Below, one piece after another: positions 7,084 through 14,349 of a stretch of 22,552 nt of DNA. The DNA comes from an uncultured Clostridia bacterium (GTDB taxonomy: Bacteria > Bacillota > Clostridia > Oscillospirales > Acutalibacteraceae). Where the stretch lies: positions 1 to 22,552 of the forward strand of contig CAMOWP010000007.1 of NCBI GenBank assembly GCA_946628455.1, given 5' to 3'. A model generated the notes under the pieces. The model had not been told where the DNA came from. It made no database searches and saw only the letters and a program-made list of their open reading frames with translations. How positions within the stretch are numbered: the stretch's first letter is position 1; every line of letters starts with the position of its first letter. Both the position numbers and the translations under genes were made by a program.

Positions 7084-7541
7084 ACGCAGAGATACCCCGC
7101 AACGCGGCTGTAAATTTCATCGTCAATGCCCTTTATATCTTTAATCTGCTCAACGCTTGTATATTTTCCGATATGCTCGCGATACTCGATTATTGCGCCC
7201 GCGCGGACCTCGCCGAGGCCGTCAATGCTCATAAGCGCTTCGATTGTTGCAGTGTTGAGATTAATTGGATAATCATAAGCTGTTTCGGCTTGGGCGGCGC
7301 TTTCGCGGACGCTGCTTTTCTGCTGCTTTGCAGTTGTTTTTTCAGGCGCTGAGGCGGCTTGTGTTAATTGCCCGGCGGCTTCTGATTCAGCCTGCACGGC
7401 TGCCGCTTCGGCAGTAACTGCGTTTTGTGCGGGAGCCTCGTAAACTCTCGGGAGCCTCAGCGACACAACGAGTATCACAGCGGCTATTACAATAAGCGCT
7501 ATGCCGATTAAAACCATTGTCTGGCGCGATTCTCTGTTCAT
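7080..7541 (-). CDS. comEA: ComEA-like membrane-anchored helix-hairpin-helix protein
   Basis: 153 residues: a membrane segment at about 9-28, an Ala/Glu/Gln-rich linker (36-89), then a ComEA-type double helix-hairpin-helix domain (93-151). The domain starts INLNTATIEALMSIDGLGEVRAGAII and continues with YTSVEQIKDIKGI. In competent bacteria ComEA is an outer-face DNA receptor. The SLBB-like domain usual between membrane segment and HhH in Bacillus ComEA is absent; only a low-complexity linker is there. comEC, normally adjacent, is not in the window. It overlaps the radical SAM gene upstream (ATGA, 7538-7541) and comF downstream in the same way. DNA binding is inferred from the family; a role in uptake in this organism is not shown. 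Confidence 0.88.
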   Translation of the reverse strand: MNRESRQTMVLIGIALIVIAAVILVVSLRLPRVYEAPAQNAVTAEAAAVQAESEAAGQLTQAASAPEKTTAKQQKSSVRESAAQAETAYDYPINLNTATIEALMSIDGLGEVRAGAIIEYREHIGKYTSVEQIKDIKGIDDEIYSRVAGYLCV

Positions 7542-9382
7542 CTTCTCTTTCCCTTTTTGCTCTTGCCCCTTGAGGCCTGCCTTTGCTGAGGCCTGCTGCC
7601 GCGAACGAGGCAGCCCTCGCCCGCTCCGATTAAATCGTAACGCTTCGCCTTCCTGAGCGCCTCCTCAACGAGCTTTTCGTTTTTAGGATTATAATACTGA
7701 AGGAGCGCCCGCTGCAGCGCCTTTTCGTGCGGCACCTTTGCGCAGTAGACCTCTTTCATTGTGTACGGGTCAAGCCCCGTGTAATACATAGTTGTTGATA
7801 TAGTGCCCGGGGTGGGATAAAAATCCTGCACCTGCTCGGGACGGATATTGTTCCTCTTAAGAAACAGCGCGAGCTCAATTGCGTCGTCAAGCGTTGAAGC
7901 GGGATGGCTCGACATAAGATACGGAATGAGATACTGCTCCTTATGCGCCTTATCGGAATACTCGAAATATCTCTTTGAGAATTTAATATACGATTCAATA
8001 TGCGGCTTGCCCATTTTATCGAGAACTGCGGCTGAGCAGTGCTCGGGGGCAACCTTGAGCTGGCCGCTGACGTGGTGCTTTACAAGCTCTTTAAAGAAGC
8101 TGTCGTCCTTATCAAGCAGGAGGTAATCATATCTTATGCCTGAGCGGATAAACACCTTTTTAACGCCCTGAAGCGCTCGAAGGGAGCGGAGGATTTCAAG
8201 GTATTCGCTATGGTCCGAAACGACGTTTTTGCAGGGCTCGGGCGCGAGGCACTTTTTGCCCTTGCAGAGTCCGTTTTCCTTCTGAAGCTCGCAGGACGGT
8301 GCTCTGAAATTAGCGGTAGGGCCGCCTACGTCGTGAATGTAGCCCTTGAAATTCGGAAGCGAGGTCAGAAGCTTTGCCTCTTCAAGAATGCTCTCTTTGC
8401 TTCTTGAGGTTACGTATCTGCCCTGGTGAAAAGCGATTGAGCAGAAATTACAGCCTCCGAAGCAGCCGCGGTTATGGGTTATTGAAAACTCAACCTCATT
8501 GATTCCCGGAACGCCTCCCTGCGCTTCATAAACGGGGTGGTACGTTCTCATATACGGCAGGGCGTAAACCCTGTCGAGCTCTTCGGTAGTGAGAGGGGGC
8601 ATAGGCTCGTTTTGCACAATCATAGTTTTTCCGTGCTTCTGCTTTACCGCCTTGCCTCTTATGTGGTCCTGCTCGTCAAGCTGAATTCTCGCCGCCTTTG
8701 CGTATTCCGTTTTGCTGCTTTTAACGTTTTCATAGCTCGGACACTCTCTGCCCGTATACGGAGTTTCGCGCACGTCGACCTTATAAACAGTGCCCTTTAC
8801 ATCGCGTATGTTTTCTATTTTTTCGCCGCCGTCAAGCCTGTGAGCGAGCTCGGCAGTCTGCTTTTCGCCCATACCGTAGATGAGCATATCTGCGCCGGAA
8901 TCAAGGAGAATGCTCGGTTTAACTCTGTCCTCCCAGTAATCATAATGAGCAAAGCGCCTGAGCGACGCCTCAAGCCCGCCGATGATTACGGGAACATCGG
9001 GGTAAATGCTTTTAACGGCCTTTGTATAAACGGACACTGCTCTGTCGGGGCGTTTGCCGATAACGCCTCCCGCGGTGTATGCGTCTGACGAGCGCTTTTT
9101 CTTTGCTACCGTATAGTGAGCGACCATTGAATCAATGTTTCCGCCCGTGATTAAATACGCAAGTCTCGGCCTTCCGAACTGAACAAAATCAGCCGTGCTA
9201 CGCCAGTCAGGCTGGCTTAGTACGGCTACCTTAAAGCCCTCTGCTTCGAGGACTCTCGTTATAATTGCAGCGCCGAAGGAAGGGTGGTCAACGTAAGCGT
9301 CTCCTGTGATGTAAACAAAGTCAACCTCGCCCCAGCCTCTTTGCTGCATATCCTTTTTGTTAATCGGAAGAAAAGCTTTCAT
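7538..9382 (-). CDS. YgiQ family radical SAM protein
   Basis: The 614-residue protein starts MKAFLPINKKDMQQRGW, typical of the YgiQ/UPF0313 family. It has an N-terminal cobalamin-binding-like region (FVYITGDAYVDHPSFG, IIGGLEASLRRFAHYDYW), then the radical SAM cluster motif at C307, C311 and C314 (RGCFGGCNFCS). The C-terminal extension ends in a basic tail (RGKSKKGKRR). Family members bind a 4Fe-4S cluster and cleave S-adenosylmethionine; their substrate is unknown to me. It starts 6 bases after the ftsK stop with only a weak Shine-Dalgarno, suggesting coupled translation, and ends in an ATGA overlap with the comEA-like gene. Confidence 0.95.
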   Translation of the reverse strand: MKAFLPINKKDMQQRGWGEVDFVYITGDAYVDHPSFGAAIITRVLEAEGFKVAVLSQPDWRSTADFVQFGRPRLAYLITGGNIDSMVAHYTVAKKKRSSDAYTAGGVIGKRPDRAVSVYTKAVKSIYPDVPVIIGGLEASLRRFAHYDYWEDRVKPSILLDSGADMLIYGMGEKQTAELAHRLDGGEKIENIRDVKGTVYKVDVRETPYTGRECPSYENVKSSKTEYAKAARIQLDEQDHIRGKAVKQKHGKTMIVQNEPMPPLTTEELDRVYALPYMRTYHPVYEAQGGVPGINEVEFSITHNRGCFGGCNFCSIAFHQGRYVTSRSKESILEEAKLLTSLPNFKGYIHDVGGPTANFRAPSCELQKENGLCKGKKCLAPEPCKNVVSDHSEYLEILRSLRALQGVKKVFIRSGIRYDYLLLDKDDSFFKELVKHHVSGQLKVAPEHCSAAVLDKMGKPHIESYIKFSKRYFEYSDKAHKEQYLIPYLMSSHPASTLDDAIELALFLKRNNIRPEQVQDFYPTPGTISTTMYYTGLDPYTMKEVYCAKVPHEKALQRALLQYYNPKNEKLVEEALRKAKRYDLIGAGEGCLVRGSRPQQRQASRGKSKKGKRR

Positions 9383-9388
9383 AATGTT

Positions 9389-11989
9389 TTAGAAATAATT
9401 ATCCTCGCTGCCGTCCTCTTCATCCTCGTAGCCCTCGATTCTTTCTTCAAGCGGGTACGCAGGAAGCTCGTTTTCAGCCGAAGAATCCTCGCCGTCAAAG
9501 CTGAGCTGTTCTGTGTTTTCAGCGGTAAATTCAACCTCGGCGGGGGCTGAGCCGTTTGCCTTCATCTGAATCCACTGCTGCCTTGTTATTCTTATCTCTC
9601 TTGGCTTTGCGCCGTCCTGGGGGCCGATTATTCCCTTTTCCTCAAGCTGGTCCATAATCTTTGAGCCGCGGGAATAGCCGACTCCGAGCTTACGCTGAAG
9701 GAACGAGGTTGAAGCCTTACCGTTATCAAAAACGACGTCAACGGCTGAATCAAACAGCGGGTCAAGGCTGTCGTCTCCGCCCGGCTCGTCAAACGCATTT
9801 CCCGAGCCCTTTTCCTGAACGGCGCGGTTTTCGATTTCCTTGCTGATTTCGTCGCTGTACTGGCTTTCGCCCTGATTCTTGATGAAATCGCAAAGCTCCT
9901 CAACCTCTTCATCCGAGATAAAACAGCCCTGAACACGAAGCGGCTTGCTTGAGCCGATTGGTGAATAGAGCATATCACCGCGGCCAAGCAGCTTTTCAGC
10001 GCCTCCCGTGTCAAGAATAGTTCTTGAATCTATCGCGGAGGAAACCGTAAGCGCGATACGTGATGAAATATTAGCTTTAATGAGACCCGTGATAACGTCA
10101 ACAGAGGGTCTCTGCGTTGCGATTACAAGGTGCATACCTGCCGCACGCGCCATCTGTGCAAGACGGCAGATTGAATCCTCAACCTCTTTGGGCGCAGCCA
10201 TCATCAAATCGGCAAGCTCGTCTATGCAGATAACGATTTTCGGCATAGGCTCCATATCCTTGTGCTTTTCAACGTACTTGTTATAGCCCGCAATATCCCT
10301 CACGCCCGTTTCGGAGAACGCCTGATAACGCTTGAGCATTTCGGCAACTGCCCAGCCGAGCGCGCCCGAAGCCTTTCGGGCGTCCGTTACAACGGGAACG
10401 AGAAGATGCGGAATATTTTCATATTTTGAGAACTCAACCTTCTTGGGGTCAATCATAAGGAATTTGACCTCGTCAGGCTTAGCTCTGTAGAGAATAGACA
10501 CGATAATCGAGTTCATACAAACGGACTTACCCGAGCCCGTTGTGCCCGCAATAAGAAGGTGAGGCATTTTGGCGATGTCGCAGAATACTGTTTTGCCTGC
10601 GATATCCTTACCGATTGCGGAGGAGAGAAGCGATTTCTGCGAATCAAATTCATTGGTATCAATAACCTCGCGCATTGATACCATATTTTTAATGCTGTTA
10701 GGTATTTCAATTCCGACTGCAGCCTTGCCGGGGATAGGCGCTTCAATGCGGACGTTTGTTGCCGCAAGGTTAAGCGCGATTTCCTTGGAAAGGTTTTCGA
10801 TTTTTGAAATTCTTACGCCTGCCGCAGGCTTGAGCTCGTAACGTGTAACGGTTGGGCCGCGGGAAATATCGGTAATCTCAGCCTGAACGCCGAAGGAAGC
10901 GAGAGTATCGATAAGCAATTCGGCAGTGCTTTTGAGCTCTGAGCTAATATCCTTATTGCTCTTCTGCTTTGCAAAGGAGAGAAGGTCAACGGGAGGAAGC
11001 TTATATTCAGCGACGGTTTTGTTCATATCCTCGTCGCTTACGCTGAACTCGGGCTCAGCCTGAACAGCCTTTTCAAGCTTTTCCTTTTTATCCTCCTTCT
11101 TTTCGCTTGCGTCCTTGACAATATCGTCAATTGATTTTGAGCCTTCTCTTGACTCCTGATTGCGCTTTGTTGATTCGTTTATTTCGCGGATAATTGAGGA
11201 CATATCGTCTTCGTTTTCCGCAGTGTTAACGGCTTCGGGCTCCGTCTTTCTCTTTTTCCTTCTGGTTTTTTCCTGATTATCCTTAACCTCGCCGCTGTTT
11301 GAAAGCGGGTCGTCATCAAGGAAGATATCGATGTTGCGCGTTCTTCTTTTTTCGCGCATTTCCTCGCGCTTTTCTTCGATATACGGAGTTGCTCTTTCAA
11401 CAGCCTTTTTAACGGGCTTGGTTGTGTTTTTGAAGAACTGGTTAACAGTTGCCTTTGAGAGAAGAATAACGTCTACAAGAGCAAGAAGAAGCGATATAAC
11501 GATAGCGGGAAGCGTGTCCATGGTGAGCAGAAGCCAGCCGATTATTGCGCCGATAGCGCCGCCGTTGAAGGTTACGGTTGCGTTGAGATACGCGCCCCTA
11601 ACAGTGCCGCCGAAATCCTCACCTGACTGATGAGCGATAAGATGAGCGAAAATATGTATAAGCGCGGAAATAAGCAGCATAAGAATTAAAATCATAACCG
11701 TTTCAAAGGTCATATTTCTGCTGCTTTTTTTAACTGTGAACAAGAACGAATAAGCGAGACAGAGAAGCGGAAGCACAACCGCCGCAAACCAGCCGAATAC
11801 GCCGATATATACGTTGTGCACCTTTTCCCATATACCGTCGCCCGTAAGCACTGCGATAAAAAAGAACAGCACCGAAAGCGCAAAGATAACTACCGAAATT
11901 ATCCTTGCGTTGGATTCATTTAAATATTCAATTTCCTTTTGCTTTGCCTCTTTTTTCTGAGGCTTTTTATTATTCTTTGAATTAGCCAT
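9389..11989 (-). CDS. ftsK: DNA translocase FtsK/SpoIIIE
   Basis: The 866-residue protein has four predicted N-terminal membrane segments (about 28-49, 64-86, 95-118 and 143-177). A long charged linker (about 185-320) follows, then the RecA-like motor with Walker A GTTGSGKS at 482-489 and Walker B KIVICIDELADL at 584-595. The C-terminal winged-helix gamma domain (about 741-800, LGVGYSRGSKIMDQLEEKGIIGP) reads polar DNA motifs. A further acidic tail of about 60 residues follows (YEDEEDGSEDNYF). The protein pumps chromosomal DNA through the closing septum. The Shine-Dalgarno AGGAG precedes ATG 11989. Sequence alone does not say whether it serves division, spore formation or both; the tepA-ylzJ neighbourhood matches Bacillus spoIIIE. 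Confidence 0.97.
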   Translation of the reverse strand: MANSKNNKKPQKKEAKQKEIEYLNESNARIISVVIFALSVLFFFIAVLTGDGIWEKVHNVYIGVFGWFAAVVLPLLCLAYSFLFTVKKSSRNMTFETVMILILMLLISALIHIFAHLIAHQSGEDFGGTVRGAYLNATVTFNGGAIGAIIGWLLLTMDTLPAIVISLLLALVDVILLSKATVNQFFKNTTKPVKKAVERATPYIEEKREEMREKRRTRNIDIFLDDDPLSNSGEVKDNQEKTRRKKRKTEPEAVNTAENEDDMSSIIREINESTKRNQESREGSKSIDDIVKDASEKKEDKKEKLEKAVQAEPEFSVSDEDMNKTVAEYKLPPVDLLSFAKQKSNKDISSELKSTAELLIDTLASFGVQAEITDISRGPTVTRYELKPAAGVRISKIENLSKEIALNLAATNVRIEAPIPGKAAVGIEIPNSIKNMVSMREVIDTNEFDSQKSLLSSAIGKDIAGKTVFCDIAKMPHLLIAGTTGSGKSVCMNSIIVSILYRAKPDEVKFLMIDPKKVEFSKYENIPHLLVPVVTDARKASGALGWAVAEMLKRYQAFSETGVRDIAGYNKYVEKHKDMEPMPKIVICIDELADLMMAAPKEVEDSICRLAQMARAAGMHLVIATQRPSVDVITGLIKANISSRIALTVSSAIDSRTILDTGGAEKLLGRGDMLYSPIGSSKPLRVQGCFISDEEVEELCDFIKNQGESQYSDEISKEIENRAVQEKGSGNAFDEPGGDDSLDPLFDSAVDVVFDNGKASTSFLQRKLGVGYSRGSKIMDQLEEKGIIGPQDGAKPREIRITRQQWIQMKANGSAPAEVEFTAENTEQLSFDGEDSSAENELPAYPLEERIEGYEDEEDGSEDNYF

Positions 11990-12003
11990 AATTCTCCTGT
12001 ATT

Positions 12004-12864
12004 TTATCTGACAATAAGCTGAATTGCGCCGATAACTGCGGCAACAGCGCCAAGCGCAAGGTCATAATATGAAAAGTAAGCAAGATAAGATTTTGCAATA
12101 ATGAATTTGAGAACTCTTGTGCATACAAACGAAGCGACAACGGAGAAAACAAGGGCGAGGATTATTTCAACTACGCCTGCTGCATACACCGCTGTTACAG
12201 CCTCAACGATTCCCATAACGAGAAGGACGGGAACGCTCATAACGAGGCAGTAACGGTATGCTATTTTTTTAGTTACGCCAAAAAGTATGAGGATTGTAAA
12301 CACGCCTGCCGTGAGCGACATTCCCGCAACGGGAATCAGAATAACGCTTGAAAAACCTACAACAAGCGCAGGGATAAGAGAAACGGGCTTATCGTTACGG
12401 GATACGTTCATCTGCTTTACAGCTAAGAAAACAAGCAGCCCGATAAACGCGATAAACAGCCCCTCGTCAAGAATAGTTCCGTTATAGCTGAAGGAGCGAA
12501 GAAGCTTATACAGCAAGCCGTAAGGCTTAATCGGGATAAGCCACAAAAGCATGGGAAGGAAGGAGAGCATAACCATATAAAGCATTTTTCTTGCAGGGGA
12601 AGCTTCCTTTATTTTAAGCTGCCTTTTAAACAGCTCCTTTCCCGCGCCGAAGAATTCAAGCGACAGCCTTTTGAAAATGCTGAAGGAGGCTAAAAGTATT
12701 CCGAGCGCAATTCCGATATGTACTATACCCGTTACGCGCCAGACGTAGCCGTCTGAAATGCCTGCGAAATCGTGGTATATTGAGCTGTGCCCCGACTCAC
12801 TTATCGGGAGCAGCCAGCCTATTGCCTGGAGTATAGCGTTTAAAATTGCAGTTATAAATGACAT
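12004..12864 (-). CDS. UppP/BacA-like membrane protein with degenerate active site
   Basis: 286 residues with about eight hydrophobic segments. The start at 12864 (MSFITAILNAILQ) is preferred to an ATG 11 codons upstream because GGAGGAG (12871-12877) lies 6 bases before it. The N-terminus aligns with the first motif of undecaprenyl-diphosphate phosphatase: LLPISESGH here against FLPVSSTGH in E. coli. The second motif region reads ILIPVAGMSLTAG where the family has PGFSRSGSTIS. The Pro and His anchors remain, but the paired glutamates of the first motif are Q and W, and the SRSG arginine is gone. Known UppP recycles the lipid carrier of peptidoglycan synthesis. This copy may have lost that activity or act on something else. 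It sits 14 bases before ftsK in the same operon. Confidence 0.75.
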   Translation of the reverse strand: MSFITAILNAILQAIGWLLPISESGHSSIYHDFAGISDGYVWRVTGIVHIGIALGILLASFSIFKRLSLEFFGAGKELFKRQLKIKEASPARKMLYMVMLSFLPMLLWLIPIKPYGLLYKLLRSFSYNGTILDEGLFIAFIGLLVFLAVKQMNVSRNDKPVSLIPALVVGFSSVILIPVAGMSLTAGVFTILILFGVTKKIAYRYCLVMSVPVLLVMGIVEAVTAVYAAGVVEIILALVFSVVASFVCTRVLKFIIAKSYLAYFSYYDLALGAVAAVIGAIQLIVR

Positions 12865-13009
12865 TATTTTCTCCTCCGAAGAGCGAGGCATTATCAAGGA
12901 AATACCCTGCCCTTATATAGTCATAGGGGTTAGTTGAAGCGGGGCTTGTCCTTTTGATTTCGCCCGGGTTTCTCATAACCTCGTCAGGATTCATCACTGT
13001 GTAAAGCAT
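12797..13009 (-). CDS. YlzJ-like small protein
   Basis: 70 residues starting MLYTVMNPDEVM, the start signature of YlzJ-like proteins (M-x-L-Y-T-x-M-P in Bacillus). The middle NPYDYIRAGYFLDN recalls the family's DPxxYLxPxFxPG part. The ATG at 13007-13009 has a strong Shine-Dalgarno GAGGAGGG (13015-13022) 5 bases upstream; longer starts in this frame lie inside tepA and lack one. It overlaps the end of tepA by 26 bases and the start of the UppP-like gene by 68. The order tepA - ylzJ - ftsK/spoIIIE is that of Bacillus subtilis, which supports the call. The biochemical role is unknown. Confidence 0.65.
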   Translation of the reverse strand: MLYTVMNPDEVMRNPGEIKRTSPASTNPYDYIRAGYFLDNASLFGGENNVIYNCNFKRYTPGNRLAAPDK

Positions 13010-13700
13010 CGTTACCCTCCTCAATCTGAGAATTAAGATAATCAAGCGCGTCTGAAAGACCGCCGAGCTCGTCGATAATTCCGCACCTGACAGCCTCTTC
13101 GCCGTCAAGAACAGTTCCCACATCCATAATAAGCTCGCCCGTTTTCATCATCAGCCCTCTGAAATCCTCAGCGCTTATCTTAGAATTGTTTTCAACAAAT
13201 CTGATAATTCTGTCCTGCATTTTTTCAAAATACGAAAGAGTTTGCGGAACGCCGAGAACTGTTCCGTTCATCCTTACGGGGTGGACGGTCATAGTTGCGC
13301 TCTGGGCGATAAAGCTCTTTTTACAGCTCACTGCAAGCGGAACGCCGATTGAGTGACCTCCGCCGAGCACGAGGGAGGCGGTTGGCGTTTTCATTGTTGA
13401 AAGCAGCTCTGCAATTGCAAGCCCCGCTTCAACGTCTCCGCCGACTGTGTTGAGAATTATCAGAAGACCTTCAATCTCCTTGCTCTCTTCTATAGCGACA
13501 AGCTGAGGGATAACATGCTCATATTTAGTTGTTTTGTTCTGAGTCGGAAGAATGATATGCCCTTCTATCTGACCGATAACAGTCAGGCAATGGATAAAAT
13601 GCCCGTCCTTCATAACGGTTATCGAGCCCGATTCAAACGCGCTCTCCTTTTTATCCTCGCATTCCTCGTTTTCATTGATTTCGTTTTCTGCTTCGCACAT
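12984..13700 (-). CDS. tepA: ClpP-family serine protease TepA (YmfB-like)
   Basis: 238 residues with the ClpP/crotonase fold. After an acidic N-terminal 25 residues come GQIEGH (43-48), NTVGGDVEAGLAIAELL (84-100, oxyanion loop), the nucleophile Ser117 in GGGHSIG, and His140 in MTVHPVRM. The third acid probably lies in GEEAVRCGIIDELGG near the C-terminus. TepA proteins are ClpP relatives described as translocation-enhancing peptidases in Bacillus. The Shine-Dalgarno GAGGTG precedes ATG 13700. It is the first gene of the seven-gene operon and its 3' end overlaps the YlzJ-like gene. Confidence 0.9.
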   Translation of the reverse strand: MCEAENEINENEECEDKKESAFESGSITVMKDGHFIHCLTVIGQIEGHIILPTQNKTTKYEHVIPQLVAIEESKEIEGLLIILNTVGGDVEAGLAIAELLSTMKTPTASLVLGGGHSIGVPLAVSCKKSFIAQSATMTVHPVRMNGTVLGVPQTLSYFEKMQDRIIRFVENNSKISAEDFRGLMMKTGELIMDVGTVLDGEEAVRCGIIDELGGLSDALDYLNSQIEEGNDALHSDES

Positions 13701-13755
13701 ACTGACACCTCAAAATTTAGTATCCCCGAAAATCGCAGAAAACTACATATAGTTT

Positions 13756-13784
13756 ATTTTAACATTTTTTAATATAAATTTCAA
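13756..13784 (-). promoter_or_regulatory. Promoter of the tepA-ftsK-comF operon
   Basis: On the - strand, TTGAAA (13779-13784), a 17-base spacer and TAAAAT (13756-13761), with TG one base before the -10 (extended -10). This is the only clear promoter found before the tRNA promoter 7 kb downstream. Confidence 0.75.
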
Positions 13785-13818
13785 TAAAAATATTACCGCG
13801 CTCTTAACAGCGCGGTAA
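13785..13818 (-). terminator. Terminator of the padR operon
   Basis: TTACCGCGC (13793-13801) and GCGCGGTAA (13810-13818) form a 9-bp perfect stem with an 8-base loop. It is followed on the - strand by ATATTTTTA. It lies 21 bases past the last gene of the operon and directly before the tepA -35 box. Confidence 0.82.
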
Positions 13819-13839
13819 CATTGCGTTTGTATTCTGTTT

Positions 13840-14349
13840 TCACCCGCACATTCTGCGGCTGAGCTCGTTTACCAAGCCGTAGGCGTCATCAACGCCGACA
13901 AACCGCCATTTTCCGTTTTTAAGCCTTACCTTGACGCAGGGCGAAAACGGGTCGCCTGCAATGAAATTTGAGTAATAGCTTAAACGTATTCTGTCGGGGT
14001 CGGTATGAAAGCTCTTTGACGGGAGCACCTGCATTATATCGGAATAATTAATTATCTTCCTGCGCGGAAAAAGCCCGTTGCAGATTTCCATACAGTCGTC
14101 ATAAAGGAACACGCCTTTAAGCGAGGCGAAATCATAAACCGCAAGAGCTATTGCCGCCGCGTAATAAGCGACAAGCAGGATTATCGGTATCGGGCTGCCC
14201 TTTCCTATCCCGCCGAAAAAATTAACTGTCATTATCCAGAGCATCGGCGGGCAGACCGCTACTAAGAATATGCCTATCGCTTTAATGAACATTCTTCCGA
14301 AGAGGCTGCGCTTTGACAGCTCATAGTATTTCATTTTTCCATCCATCAT
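13840..14349 (-). CDS. Membrane protein with PH-like C-terminal domain
   Basis: 169 residues: two membrane segments (about 21-43 and 53-73), then a soluble beta-rich part. The soluble part starts GVFLYDDCMEICNGLFPRRKIINYSDIMQVLPS and continues SPCVKVRLKNGKWRFVGVDDAYGLVNELSRR. This pattern (a basic 'interrupted by a short switch-on' strand, then a final helix) looks like a bacterial PH-like domain of small membrane proteins. Its ATG overlaps the stop of the HAAS protein (TGA at 14346-14348), with AAGGA 7 bases upstream. Last gene of the padR operon. Function unknown; a share in the same membrane response is inferred from position. Confidence 0.75.
   Translation of the reverse strand: MMDGKMKYYELSKRSLFGRMFIKAIGIFLVAVCPPMLWIMTVNFFGGIGKGSPIPIILLVAYYAAAIALAVYDFASLKGVFLYDDCMEICNGLFPRRKIINYSDIMQVLPSKSFHTDPDRIRLSYYSNFIAGDPFSPCVKVRLKNGKWRFVGVDDAYGLVNELSRRMCG

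Noticed and set aside
8537..9088. 183-codon + strand frame
   Set aside because: Antisense shadow of the radical SAM gene, whose motifs and codon use are clear on the other strand.
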